Origin: Roseburia hominis A2-183
Lineage (GTDB): Bacteria; Bacillota; Clostridia; Lachnospirales; Lachnospiraceae
Assembly (NCBI RefSeq): GCF_000225345.1
Contig: NC_015977.1
Span: 2,339,501-2,403,500 of the forward strand
DNA length: 64,000 nt
Direction: 5' to 3'
The first letter of the stretch is position 1, and every line of letters starts with the position of its first letter. The position numbers and the translations under genes are program-made. The notes under the pieces are model-generated. The model saw only the letters and a program-made list of their open reading frames with translations, had not been told where the DNA came from and did not search any database. Of the stretch, positions 35,509 to 43,324 are shown piece by piece.

Positions 35509-35570
35509 TAGAGAAATCCAGCAACACCTCTGGAAAGCAAGCTTTCCTCCGGTGTCACTGGATTTCTCTA
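35509..35570. repeat. Long perfect-arm hairpin
   Basis: TAGAGAAATCCAG (35509-35521) pairs with CTGGATTTCTCTA (35558-35570), with ACACC/GGTGT and GGAAAGC/GCTTTCC stems nested inside. It lies 13 bases after the zinc-ribbon gene. The absence of a T run argues against a simple terminator. Confidence 0.65.
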
Positions 35571-35583
35571 CACTGCTCGTAGC

Positions 35584-35802
35584 TTAATCAAAGTCGAACT
35601 TGTCGAACCGCTGGTGCATTGCCTTATAGCGGAAGCGGATCATCTCATTTTTCTCCAGGACGTCTTCTTCTGTTCCTCTGTACTGGCAGCGGATACAGCT
35701 GTAAATACCTGTTTCCTTATTGTAAAACATATCAATGTCCAGATCTCTTAAAAAGCAGGACGGGCATCTATAATTTAATTTGCCTTTGCCAAGTTGAGCC
35801 AT
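35584..35802 (-). CDS. Small zinc-ribbon protein (72 aa)
   Basis: Two cysteine pairs, CPSC (13-16) and CIRC (36-39), form a zinc-ribbon. The C-terminal half is helical and charged. It starts after AAGGAGGTATTTGCAAC, overlapping the end of the upstream enzyme gene by 28 bases, so it is translationally linked to the galactoside operon. No specific function is recognised. Confidence 0.7.
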   Translation of the reverse strand: MAQLGKGKLNYRCPSCFLRDLDIDMFYNKETGIYSCIRCQYRGTEEDVLEKNEMIRFRYKAMHQRFDKFDFD

Positions 35803-37625
35803 GTTGCAAATACCTCCTTATCTGAGATTGTTTTTCTGTATCCCAGGGTAAACATCGGTGAGAATGCATATCCCTCTTTTACATATCCCTCTGCGTCCGC
35901 GTTGGATGCAGTCATGGATACGCGTGTCTCGATCTCCGGAATCACGGCGCTTACTTCTGTCGCACCCTTGACACCCTCCTCGCGGCACTTGTACTCATAA
36001 TGGATCGTCTTCTCTTCCGGTCCGTCGATCTTTAAGGTGATATGGGACATATCCTCGGAATACTCGGTTGTGCCGTAGCATGCAACCATATACTCGTTTA
36101 AGGTAACCTCTGCACTCGGGTCACTCATCTCAAGGATGGTACGCTCGATCTTGATGTTGGAGGAGCCTTCCTCAAAGTACTCTTTTGTCTGAAGCTTTAC
36201 AGTCAGATCTCTGAACTCGATCGTTACCGGATCCAGTGTCAGGATTCTTGTCTTTCCCTCCTGTGAAAAATGTGCGTGTGTCGGGCAGAGACACAGATCT
36301 ACTTCCTCACCCTTGTAGGAAAGCTTCGCACTTCTTACAGTTCCCTCTCCTGCGTAATGTGTGAAGTAACCTGCACGGTACTTCTCCTGAATCAGGAACG
36401 GATAAGAGGCATCCTGTACATGCTTTGTGCCGATACCAACCGGCCACTCCAGTTTCGCTGCATACGGACGAAGGTCGACGATTGCACCGCCCTGATCCAT
36501 ATTGACGCAGGCTCTCATGTACGGATCACAGTACCAGAACAGCTGCTTGTCTGATCCGTAGAGGATATCTCTCCAGAGCGCACACTCCGGCTCATTGTAG
36601 TTGCCGGCATCCACGCCCTTCTTCTCGCGGTAGTAATCTGCGAACTCGGACATCGTCATATCGACTAACTTGCCCTCTTTTTTCAGCTTGCCGTAATATG
36701 CACAGCCGTCGCTGTAAGACTTGTAGAGAAGCTCATACGGCTGCTCCCAGCGTCCCATCTTGTTCATCCAGCCCGGTCCTACAAACATCATGTTGTATGC
36801 ATAACCGTTGTTGTATTTTCCTAACGAACGATACTGATCGATCAGGTTGTACAGATACGGGTACTCCCAGGTCTTTGTATCGTAGATCATTCCGCGAAGT
36901 ACATTCTGCGGATGCGTTCCGAAGTTGGAGCCGTTACCGTCATAGCATGCGATCAAGTCGCGGGACAGATGCGGGATTGCAACGATACCGCTGTCCTCAG
37001 CCGCATTGGCTGCCGGTGCATGTGTATTCTGCTTGGACGGGATCCACGGTGCCCATGGGCCGCCGTCGAATAACGTATACCAGGAGTTGTTGCAGGTATG
37101 GTAAGCTTTCGGACCTTCCTCCCAGCAGGTGGCAACCGCACACTTTACGGTCGGATAAGCTGCCTTGATATAGTTAGTCAGATCGGCATCCATGTAATAG
37201 GAACCGGTTGACTCCGGATAGAATCCGAATCTGTCATGGAACTTCTCAAACACATCGTTGACGATGGCTTTTTTGTCCTCCATGGAGAACATCCAGATAC
37301 AGAAGTCCTTGGTCTTGTATTTCTCACGGAACTCCTCACACGGAAGTCCGAGCAGAGATAATGCGATCTCGTCTCCGTATACGTCGTGGTCATGCTTCGC
37401 AATCTCCACTGCCTCATCATTGAAAAGAGATGCGTATGTCATCTGAATGGTTACTTTTAACCCATTCTCATGTGCGAGTCTCTGCTGTGTCTTGAAAATA
37501 TCCAGAGATTCTGTCAAGAGAGCCTTGTCTCCGATGTCCTCTTCCTTTCCCTGTCCTGTGACAGTTGCGGAATACTCCGGAACCATCTCTGGTCTGTGAA
37601 TCAGATTTAAAATAAATTGATCCAT
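35775..37625 (-). CDS. Unidentified enzyme, possible glycoside hydrolase/deacetylase-type barrel
   Basis: A 616-residue cytoplasmic protein (no signal peptide). The N-terminal half has motifs recalling glycoside hydrolase/deacetylase barrels: HDHDVYGDE, FGFYPESTGSYYMDADL, VKCAVATCWEEGPKAYHTCNNSWYTLFDGGPWAPW. The C-terminal third is beta-rich. It starts after GGAGGAAGAAA and follows the two permease genes of the galactoside importer. I do not recognise a characterised family. Context predicts action on imported beta-galactosides. A sugar-binding role without catalysis is also possible. Confidence 0.6.
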   Translation of the reverse strand: MDQFILNLIHRPEMVPEYSATVTGQGKEEDIGDKALLTESLDIFKTQQRLAHENGLKVTIQMTYASLFNDEAVEIAKHDHDVYGDEIALSLLGLPCEEFREKYKTKDFCIWMFSMEDKKAIVNDVFEKFHDRFGFYPESTGSYYMDADLTNYIKAAYPTVKCAVATCWEEGPKAYHTCNNSWYTLFDGGPWAPWIPSKQNTHAPAANAAEDSGIVAIPHLSRDLIACYDGNGSNFGTHPQNVLRGMIYDTKTWEYPYLYNLIDQYRSLGKYNNGYAYNMMFVGPGWMNKMGRWEQPYELLYKSYSDGCAYYGKLKKEGKLVDMTMSEFADYYREKKGVDAGNYNEPECALWRDILYGSDKQLFWYCDPYMRACVNMDQGGAIVDLRPYAAKLEWPVGIGTKHVQDASYPFLIQEKYRAGYFTHYAGEGTVRSAKLSYKGEEVDLCLCPTHAHFSQEGKTRILTLDPVTIEFRDLTVKLQTKEYFEEGSSNIKIERTILEMSDPSAEVTLNEYMVACYGTTEYSEDMSHITLKIDGPEEKTIHYEYKCREEGVKGATEVSAVIPEIETRVSMTASNADAEGYVKEGYAFSPMFTLGYRKTISDKEVFATWLNLAKAN

Positions 37626-37818
37626 TTTCTTCCTCCTCAATTTCTATATTTCTTTCATTTTTATGAAAAAGATGCCTGGTGCATCCTCACCCGCCTACCT
37701 AAAAACTTGTATTGCACTTTGAAAAATGCCGCTTTTGCATTTTTCTAATGCGAAGTTGGAAATACTCAGACATTGCAGCCAATGCTGCAATGCCTGCAAT
37801 AGTATTTCCCTTCGCTAT
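37626..37818. other. Intergenic hairpins between permease and unknown enzyme genes
   Basis: GAAAAATGC/GCATTTTTC at about 37720-37746 and a longer stem with outer GGAAATACT/AGTATTTCC and inner CATTGCAG/CTGCAATG at about 37758-37811. They may attenuate transcription or protect mRNA ends within the operon. Confidence 0.5.
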
Positions 37819-38670
37819 TTATCCCTTCACCGAACCGCCGGTAATTCCTTCTACATAGAACTTCTGCATGATAATGAACAGAATACCGATCGGGATACCG
37901 ACCATAACGCCGCCCGCGCAGAATCTCGAGAAGTATGTCGGGATCAGAGTACGATTCAGCATGTTGTAAAGTCCGATCGCAACGGTCCAGTCTGTCGAGA
38001 TACCGGAGTTTAAGATGATCTTTGCAAAAACGAAATCTGTCCACGGTACCAGGAAAGAACTGATAACAGTGTACACAATGATCGGCTTGGAAAGCGGAAG
38101 CACGATCGTGAAGAATGTTCTTGCCTCGGAAGCACCCTCCAGATACGCAGCCTCACGCAGGGATGTCGGAATCGTATCAAAGAATCCCTTCGCCACAAGG
38201 TAACCCAGTCCGGATGCACCGGAGTACACCAGAATCATACCGATATGGCTGTTGGTTAAGTTGACGGACTTCAAAATAAAGTAAATAGCGATCATGGACA
38301 AAAAGCCCGGGAACAGCTGCAGCATAACTGCGATATTCATGAGAGCTTTTCTTCCTTTGAAACGCATGCAACTCATTGCATAGCTGACCATCAATACAAA
38401 AGAAGTTGAAATCAGACATACAAAAATAGCAATAACCAACGTATTCTTAAACCAGATCGGGAACTGTGATACCGTGTCCGGTTCAAAGAGCATACGAGTA
38501 TAATTGCGGATCGACCATGTCTCCGGGAAGAAGCGGCTCGTGTTCATGCCGTCATATCCGCTGAACGAGGTTACAATCAGCCACACGATCGGCGTGATCC
38601 AGATCACTGCAAGCACTGCAAGCACTACGTGAAGCAAAACGGAATTAACAATTTTTCTCTTTCCCATCAT
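37819..38670 (-). CDS. Sugar ABC transporter permease (MalG type)
   Basis: A 283-residue membrane protein with six predicted segments and the EAA loop EAAYLEGASEARTFFTIVLPLSKP. It is the second permease of a CUT1 oligosaccharide importer. Its start overlaps the stop of the upstream permease (ATGATG). The adjacent galactanolytic enzymes indicate galacto-oligosaccharides as substrate. Confidence 0.9.
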   Translation of the reverse strand: MMGKRKIVNSVLLHVVLAVLAVIWITPIVWLIVTSFSGYDGMNTSRFFPETWSIRNYTRMLFEPDTVSQFPIWFKNTLVIAIFVCLISTSFVLMVSYAMSCMRFKGRKALMNIAVMLQLFPGFLSMIAIYFILKSVNLTNSHIGMILVYSGASGLGYLVAKGFFDTIPTSLREAAYLEGASEARTFFTIVLPLSKPIIVYTVISSFLVPWTDFVFAKIILNSGISTDWTVAIGLYNMLNRTLIPTYFSRFCAGGVMVGIPIGILFIIMQKFYVEGITGGSVKG

Positions 38671-40130
38671 CTGAATGTATCCTCCTTATCTCCTTTAATC
38701 AGGAAGTTAAAGGCAAATAATGTAATGACTGCACATACGATAAAGACGCAGATACCGATGACGGATGCCATCTTATAGTTGTACTGCTCACTGGTCAGAC
38801 GATACAGCCAGGTAACCAGAAGATCAATCTCCTTACCCCAGGAAGCCGCCAGTTTCTGGTTGGTCGTTGTGTAAATATCCTGTGTCAGCAGGTAAATTAC
38901 ATTAAAGTTATTGATGTTTGCCGTAAACTGTGTTACGAGGTATGGTCCTGTGATAAACAGCATATACGGCATTGTGATCTTGCGGAAAATCTGGAATGAG
39001 TTTGCTCCGTCAATCTTCGCACTCTCTTTTAACTCTTCCGGAATGTTCATAAGTACACCGGTTGCAATCAGCATCAGATAAGGAACACCTACCCATATAT
39101 TGATGACAACGATCGTGATTTTCGCCCAGACCGGATCGCTCAGAAACGGAATATAATTTGCTTTGATCCAGCCAAGATTCTGTAACAGATCAACCAGGCC
39201 GATGCTCTTACAGAATGAGTTGACAATTCCTGTGTTTGCGAAAAAGTTACGCAGCAACAGCAATGTTACAAACTGTGGAACGGAAATAGCTGCAACAAAA
39301 AGCGTTCTCCACATCTTTTTTAATTTTGTGTTCTTGTTGTTGATCAGAAGGGCGAGAATAATTCCTCCAAAATAGGTCGTAAATGTGGCAAGCACTGCCC
39401 AGAGCAGCGTCCATCCCAGAATTCTCCAGAATGTATATCCGAATGTGGAGGTAATGCTCGTGGTAAACAGGGACTTAAAGTTTGCAAGTCCCACCCAGGT
39501 AAACAATGCATTTGGCGGCATATGACTCTTATCATAGTTCGTAAATGCAATGCAGATCATAACGACCAACGGCATGATATTAAAGATAATCACACCCAGA
39601 ACCGGAAGCGCCAGCAACGTAAAATGAAACTTATCATTCAGCATCTCATTGCAGTCTTCCTTAAATGTATTGATGTGCTTTCCCGCTTCAGCGCGAAGCT
39701 GTAAGCGGTATGTATTTCTCACGTTTGCCATCCAAAGCAGGATTCCCACAATGAGAAAACTCAGACTGATGACACCGAAGAGCAGAATCAGAAGGGAGTT
39801 ATCATAATCATTGACCTCATTCTTCATCGTTGCCGGGTTGTACACCATCGCACGCTCTACCGTACCTAAGGTATTCAGCTGGCTGATATATGGCACCCCG
39901 ATCAATACCGTATATAGAATTAACCCGATTTCCAGTAATGTTACCAGAAATCCCTTGATGATTTGTTTTCTTTTCCAATAACCGGCACCCGCTACGAGCA
40001 GCGATGCTTTCACTGCACCGTCCCCTTTGGCGGCAGCCTCACCAAATTCCTTAAAGAATTTTCCGATTGCTCCGAAGAATGCAGCCACCGGATTCTTTTT
40101 ACCTTCCTTACTATTCATGCAAGCACCCAT
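38667..40130 (-). CDS. Sugar ABC transporter permease (MalF type)
   Basis: A 487-residue permease with a long N-terminal extension, several membrane segments and the EAA loop ESAKIDGANSFQIFRKITMPYM. It pairs with the MalG-type protein. The start is uncertain: MGACMNSKEG has no good spacing to its AAGG, and MNSKEG four codons later is equally possible. Confidence 0.88.
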   Translation of the reverse strand: MGACMNSKEGKKNPVAAFFGAIGKFFKEFGEAAAKGDGAVKASLLVAGAGYWKRKQIIKGFLVTLLEIGLILYTVLIGVPYISQLNTLGTVERAMVYNPATMKNEVNDYDNSLLILLFGVISLSFLIVGILLWMANVRNTYRLQLRAEAGKHINTFKEDCNEMLNDKFHFTLLALPVLGVIIFNIMPLVVMICIAFTNYDKSHMPPNALFTWVGLANFKSLFTTSITSTFGYTFWRILGWTLLWAVLATFTTYFGGIILALLINNKNTKLKKMWRTLFVAAISVPQFVTLLLLRNFFANTGIVNSFCKSIGLVDLLQNLGWIKANYIPFLSDPVWAKITIVVINIWVGVPYLMLIATGVLMNIPEELKESAKIDGANSFQIFRKITMPYMLFITGPYLVTQFTANINNFNVIYLLTQDIYTTTNQKLAASWGKEIDLLVTWLYRLTSEQYNYKMASVIGICVFIVCAVITLFAFNFLIKGDKEDTFR

Positions 40131-40243
40131 GCCTTTCCATAACCGTCATTTTCTGTAAAATGGCGTTCTCCTTGTATCTTTGCTGCACGCAGTGTATACC
40201 TGTTCTGCGTGTTCTTTGGGTTCTGTTGATATTCAGATGAAGA

Positions 40244-40294
40244 AAAAGACCCACTCACGATTCCCATCTTCGTATGCGGGCCTTTTTCTCTTCA
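40244..40294 (-). terminator. Attenuating hairpin between binding protein and permease genes
   Basis: AAAAAGACCC and GGGCCTTTTT form imperfect arms around a loop of about 28 bases. A partial terminator here would give more binding protein than permease, as in many CUT1 operons. Confidence 0.5.
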
Positions 40295-40321
40295 TACACT
40301 CTTATAAAATCGTGTTACTGC

Positions 40322-41629
40322 TTATTCTGTCGGCTGTGATGCAGACTCTACCAGATTATCCAGCAATGTCTGTACATCTGTTCCGTCCGGGTTACCCTGA
40401 GCAATGATCTCACCAAATGCTTTGGACGGATCCCAGTAACCGCTGCCTACTATCTGAACAACACCGTTAGCACCATTCTGTGCGGTAACTGCAGCGATTG
40501 CTACATTTGCTTTAACCTCATCAGACTCGCCAGCTGCAATGTTGGACGGTCCGATCTGTCTCTCAGCAAAACGTGTCTCCTGGCTCTGCTCGTTGGTTAA
40601 GAACTTTGCTAATTCCATAGCCCAGCCAACCTGTGCAGAGTTTGCATTAACACCGATCATCTTGTAACCAGCTGCAGAACCCATCGGAACCTGGTTGCCA
40701 GCGCATGTATAAGTCGGAAGTGCGCATGCTGCATATCCATCACCGAATGCTTCCTGTACTGCTGCTGCATCCCATGTACCGGAAACGATAGCACCAAGCT
40801 CACCAGTTGCAATCTGGTTTGCTGTATCACCGTCTGTGATTGGTAAGAATGCCGGGTTTGTTGCGATTGCAAGCATACCGTCTACAACATCGGTACCCTT
40901 GATACCGTCAGCAGATGTTCCGTTCCAGTCCATTGCTGTGCTTCCGTCATCATTTAATACTGTTGTAAATCCTGCTCCGTAGAAGAAACCTGCATTGTAC
41001 CAGCCGCTTGCAAGCACCATTCCGGCTTTCTTGCCTGCTGCTGCACAGTCTGTAAGGATTGCATCCCAGTTGGTCGGATCTGTTACAACATTGCTGTCAT
41101 AATATAAGAAGTATCCGTTATCAGCAGACATCGGGTAAGCATATAATGTACCGTCTACGGTAGCTGCCTCAACAGCACCTGCTACGTTCTCACTGGAGAC
41201 GGTATCAACATCCTGTACTGCCTGTAATACACCTGCATCTACAAGATCAATCAGCTGATCACTTGCGAATGCGAATACATCAGCTGCTGCTGTCGGATCA
41301 ACTAAGATATCATCCTTTGCATTTGCCTCAGACTCTACACCAACTGTAATGTCAAATGTCTGATCCGGATTTGCTTCCTTAAACTGCTCAATAAGCTCGT
41401 TGGTTAATGTCTGGTCTTCCTCAGCGGCCCATACTCTTAAAGCAATGGTGTCTCCGCTTGCTGCAGGAGCTGCTGCTTCCTCAGTACCTGCTGCTGCGCT
41501 GTTGTCTGCTGCGCTGTTGTCTGCTGCTGCATTGCTGTCTGTTGTCTCGCTGCTGCTTCCGCCGCATCCGGCTACCATGGTTGCTACCATGCTCGCACAT
41601 AATAATGCGCTCAAAACTTTTTTCTTCAT
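40322..41629 (-). CDS. Sugar ABC transporter substrate-binding lipoprotein
   Basis: A 435-residue lipoprotein. The signal peptide ends in the lipobox VAGC (C22), followed by a Ser/Ala/Asn-rich linker and a MalE-type binding fold (ALRVWAAEEDQ...DVFAFASDQL...YAYPMSADNGYFLYYDSNV). It should bind galacto-oligosaccharides outside the membrane. It is first in the operon and is driven by a consensus promoter with an operator. No cognate ATPase gene lies in the operon, so a shared MsmX/MsmK-type ATPase is expected. Confidence 0.9.
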   Translation of the reverse strand: MKKKVLSALLCASMVATMVAGCGGSSSETTDSNAAADNSAADNSAAAGTEEAAAPAASGDTIALRVWAAEEDQTLTNELIEQFKEANPDQTFDITVGVESEANAKDDILVDPTAAADVFAFASDQLIDLVDAGVLQAVQDVDTVSSENVAGAVEAATVDGTLYAYPMSADNGYFLYYDSNVVTDPTNWDAILTDCAAAGKKAGMVLASGWYNAGFFYGAGFTTVLNDDGSTAMDWNGTSADGIKGTDVVDGMLAIATNPAFLPITDGDTANQIATGELGAIVSGTWDAAAVQEAFGDGYAACALPTYTCAGNQVPMGSAAGYKMIGVNANSAQVGWAMELAKFLTNEQSQETRFAERQIGPSNIAAGESDEVKANVAIAAVTAQNGANGVVQIVGSGYWDPSKAFGEIIAQGNPDGTDVQTLLDNLVESASQPTE

Positions 41630-41718
41630 TTTGAAAATCCTCCCTTTTCTTTTTCAAAACTTTTTCAGAACGCCGCATGCCCAATTCCGTATCGTACCTG
41701 CGGTACTGCGCATCTTAT

Positions 41719-41735
41719 TGCGCAATCGGTTGTTC
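41719..41735. promoter_or_regulatory. LacI-type operator at the binding-protein promoter
   Basis: TGCGCAATCGGTTGTTC closely resembles GCGCAAGCGGTTGCAC at the GH42 promoter. It sits just downstream of the predicted start of the binding-protein transcript, a classic repressor position. A CcpA cre is an alternative reading. Confidence 0.55.
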
Positions 41736-41744
41736 TATGATTAA

Positions 41745-41773
41745 AGTATATTACGTGCCTGTTTTGATGTCAA
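41745..41773 (-). promoter_or_regulatory. Promoter of the galactoside import operon
   Basis: On the minus strand TTGACA (41773-41768) and TATACT (41750-41745) are exactly 17 bases apart, a near-consensus sigma-A promoter. Confidence 0.8.
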
Positions 41774-42034
41774 TGTTTATATTTTATAATAAATTTGCTT
41801 TTTTTTTTGGCACAAATGCACAAGTTTTAAAAAAATATCAGCTTTTCGTGGAATCATTCATTATTTTTGTGCAACCGATAAACCCGAATATTCCAAGCAT
41901 ATTCCACTGTTTTCTTTATATTTTCCAACATTTCAAGCGCATATTGAGCGATTTTGCTGATTTTCCCATTCCCTGCACCATTTCCGGCGTGTCAGACACC
42001 GTATTCCGACACAATCCGCACTGCCCGGTGTGCA
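41774..42034. other. AT-rich gap downstream of lacI-type gene
   Basis: No gene, clear terminator or repeat is visible between the end of the LacI-type regulator and the import-operon promoter. Confidence 0.5.
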
Positions 42035-43042
42035 CTATTTCGTGGATTCCTTGAGTACGACCTCATATGGAAGTAATGTCTTCTGCTTTACCTCCAGTCC
42101 CTCCACAAGATCTAAAAGCGTCCGGCACGCCACTTTTCCAAGTTCCTTGGCATCGAAAGCAAGCGAAGTGATCGACGGCACATGGTTCTCGAGAATCGTG
42201 CTGTCATAAAAAGATGCCACCCGCACATCCTGCGGCACCCTGACGTGCTGTTCCCGCAGTACCTTTAAAACCCTGCTGGTCACCGCATCGTCCATGCACA
42301 GAATGCAGTCCACATTCTGTTCCAGGATCTCCTTTACCGTCCGATCGACGCGCACCCGGTTTTCCGGGCTTAAATACAGCAGATTCTCATCGAGCGTCTC
42401 CCCCTGCTGTTCATAGGCGTCCCGGAATCCGAGCAGACGGCTGTGCGTTACCATGTATCCCTCGTCCTCGCCGATCAGTGCAATCCGCTTTAAATTCTTC
42501 ATTAAAATAATGGATGTCAATTCCCGGCAGGCACTTCTGTGGTTGTGGTCGATCTGGATTACACCCTCATAATTCGTACTTCCTGTCGTCACAAACGGAA
42601 TATTTTTCTGCTGCAGGAATTCAATCTGTGCATCCTCCAGAAAGGTACGCATCAGAATCACACCGTCCACCTTATGATTTGCAACAATCCGCTCCAGTGA
42701 GGAAATGTCATTCATCTGACACATCGTAAGCAGAATGTCGTATCCGACGGTCTCCGCCATCTCCTGAATGCCGAACAGGCAGCGCTGGAAGAAATTCCAG
42801 TCCACCACTTCATAATCGCGCGGCATTACCACACAGATATTGTACGTTTTCGACTGTGCCAATCCCTTGGCGATAGCGTTCGGCTTATAATCGTGCTCCT
42901 CTATGTATTCCATGACCCTCTTGCGGGTCTCTTTCCCGATTCTTCCCTTTCCGGATATTGCGCGTGAAACCGTTGTCTTTGAAACCCCTAACGCCTCCGC
43001 TACGTCCGCAATGGTAATATCTTTTTTCTCTTCCTTCTCCAT
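42035..43042 (-). CDS. LacI-family regulator
   Basis: A 335-residue LacI/GalR repressor: HTH ITIADVAEALGVSKTTVSRAISGKGRI, hinge KPNAIAKGLAQSKT, and a periplasmic-binding-protein-like sensor domain. The start MEKEEKKDI at 43042 follows TTGGAGG; the frame extends 38 codons upstream without support. It lies between the divergent import operon and GH42 gene and probably controls both through the related operators. Confidence 0.92.
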   Translation of the reverse strand: MEKEEKKDITIADVAEALGVSKTTVSRAISGKGRIGKETRKRVMEYIEEHDYKPNAIAKGLAQSKTYNICVVMPRDYEVVDWNFFQRCLFGIQEMAETVGYDILLTMCQMNDISSLERIVANHKVDGVILMRTFLEDAQIEFLQQKNIPFVTTGSTNYEGVIQIDHNHRSACRELTSIILMKNLKRIALIGEDEGYMVTHSRLLGFRDAYEQQGETLDENLLYLSPENRVRVDRTVKEILEQNVDCILCMDDAVTSRVLKVLREQHVRVPQDVRVASFYDSTILENHVPSITSLAFDAKELGKVACRTLLDLVEGLEVKQKTLLPYEVVLKESTK

Positions 43043-43085
43043 AGTAACCTCCAACTCTGGACTATCGTCCGGAGTTCCCTTAATT

Positions 43086-43102
43086 TTGCGCTGGTTGCGC
43101 AA
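43086..43102. promoter_or_regulatory. Operator-like inverted repeat in the lacI-type leader
   Basis: TTGCGC and GCGCAA flank TGGTT, and GGTTGCGC is shared with the operators at the two target promoters. This suggests autoregulation. Confidence 0.45.
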
Positions 43103-43200
43103 TCTTTTTTTATTATCAAACACAATTCCAGAAAAATCAATCCACTTTTTTACCAAAAATGTGCTCTCATATTTTGCAGTATTTACGGTACTTTCTGTTG

Positions 43201-43229
43201 TTTACAGTTCATTTTTGCGATGATATAAT
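43201..43229 (+). promoter_or_regulatory. Promoter of the GH42 gene
   Basis: TTTACA (43201-43206) and TATAAT (43224-43229) with 17-base spacing. Confidence 0.75.
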
Positions 43230-43235
43230 GAAAAA

Positions 43236-43251
43236 GCGCAAGCGGTTGCAC
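43236..43251. promoter_or_regulatory. LacI-type operator or cre at the GH42 promoter
   Basis: GCGCAAGCGGTTGCAC overlaps the expected transcription start. CGCAAGCGGTTGCA matches the catabolite-response-element consensus TGNAANCGNTNNCA at all fixed positions but the first, so CcpA is an alternative or additional binder. Confidence 0.6.
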
Positions 43252-43324
43252 GTTTTTTGTGCCAGCATGTGCAAAACAACTACTTCTTATAGAAAATTTT
43301 AGAAAAGATTGGAGATCACCCGAT

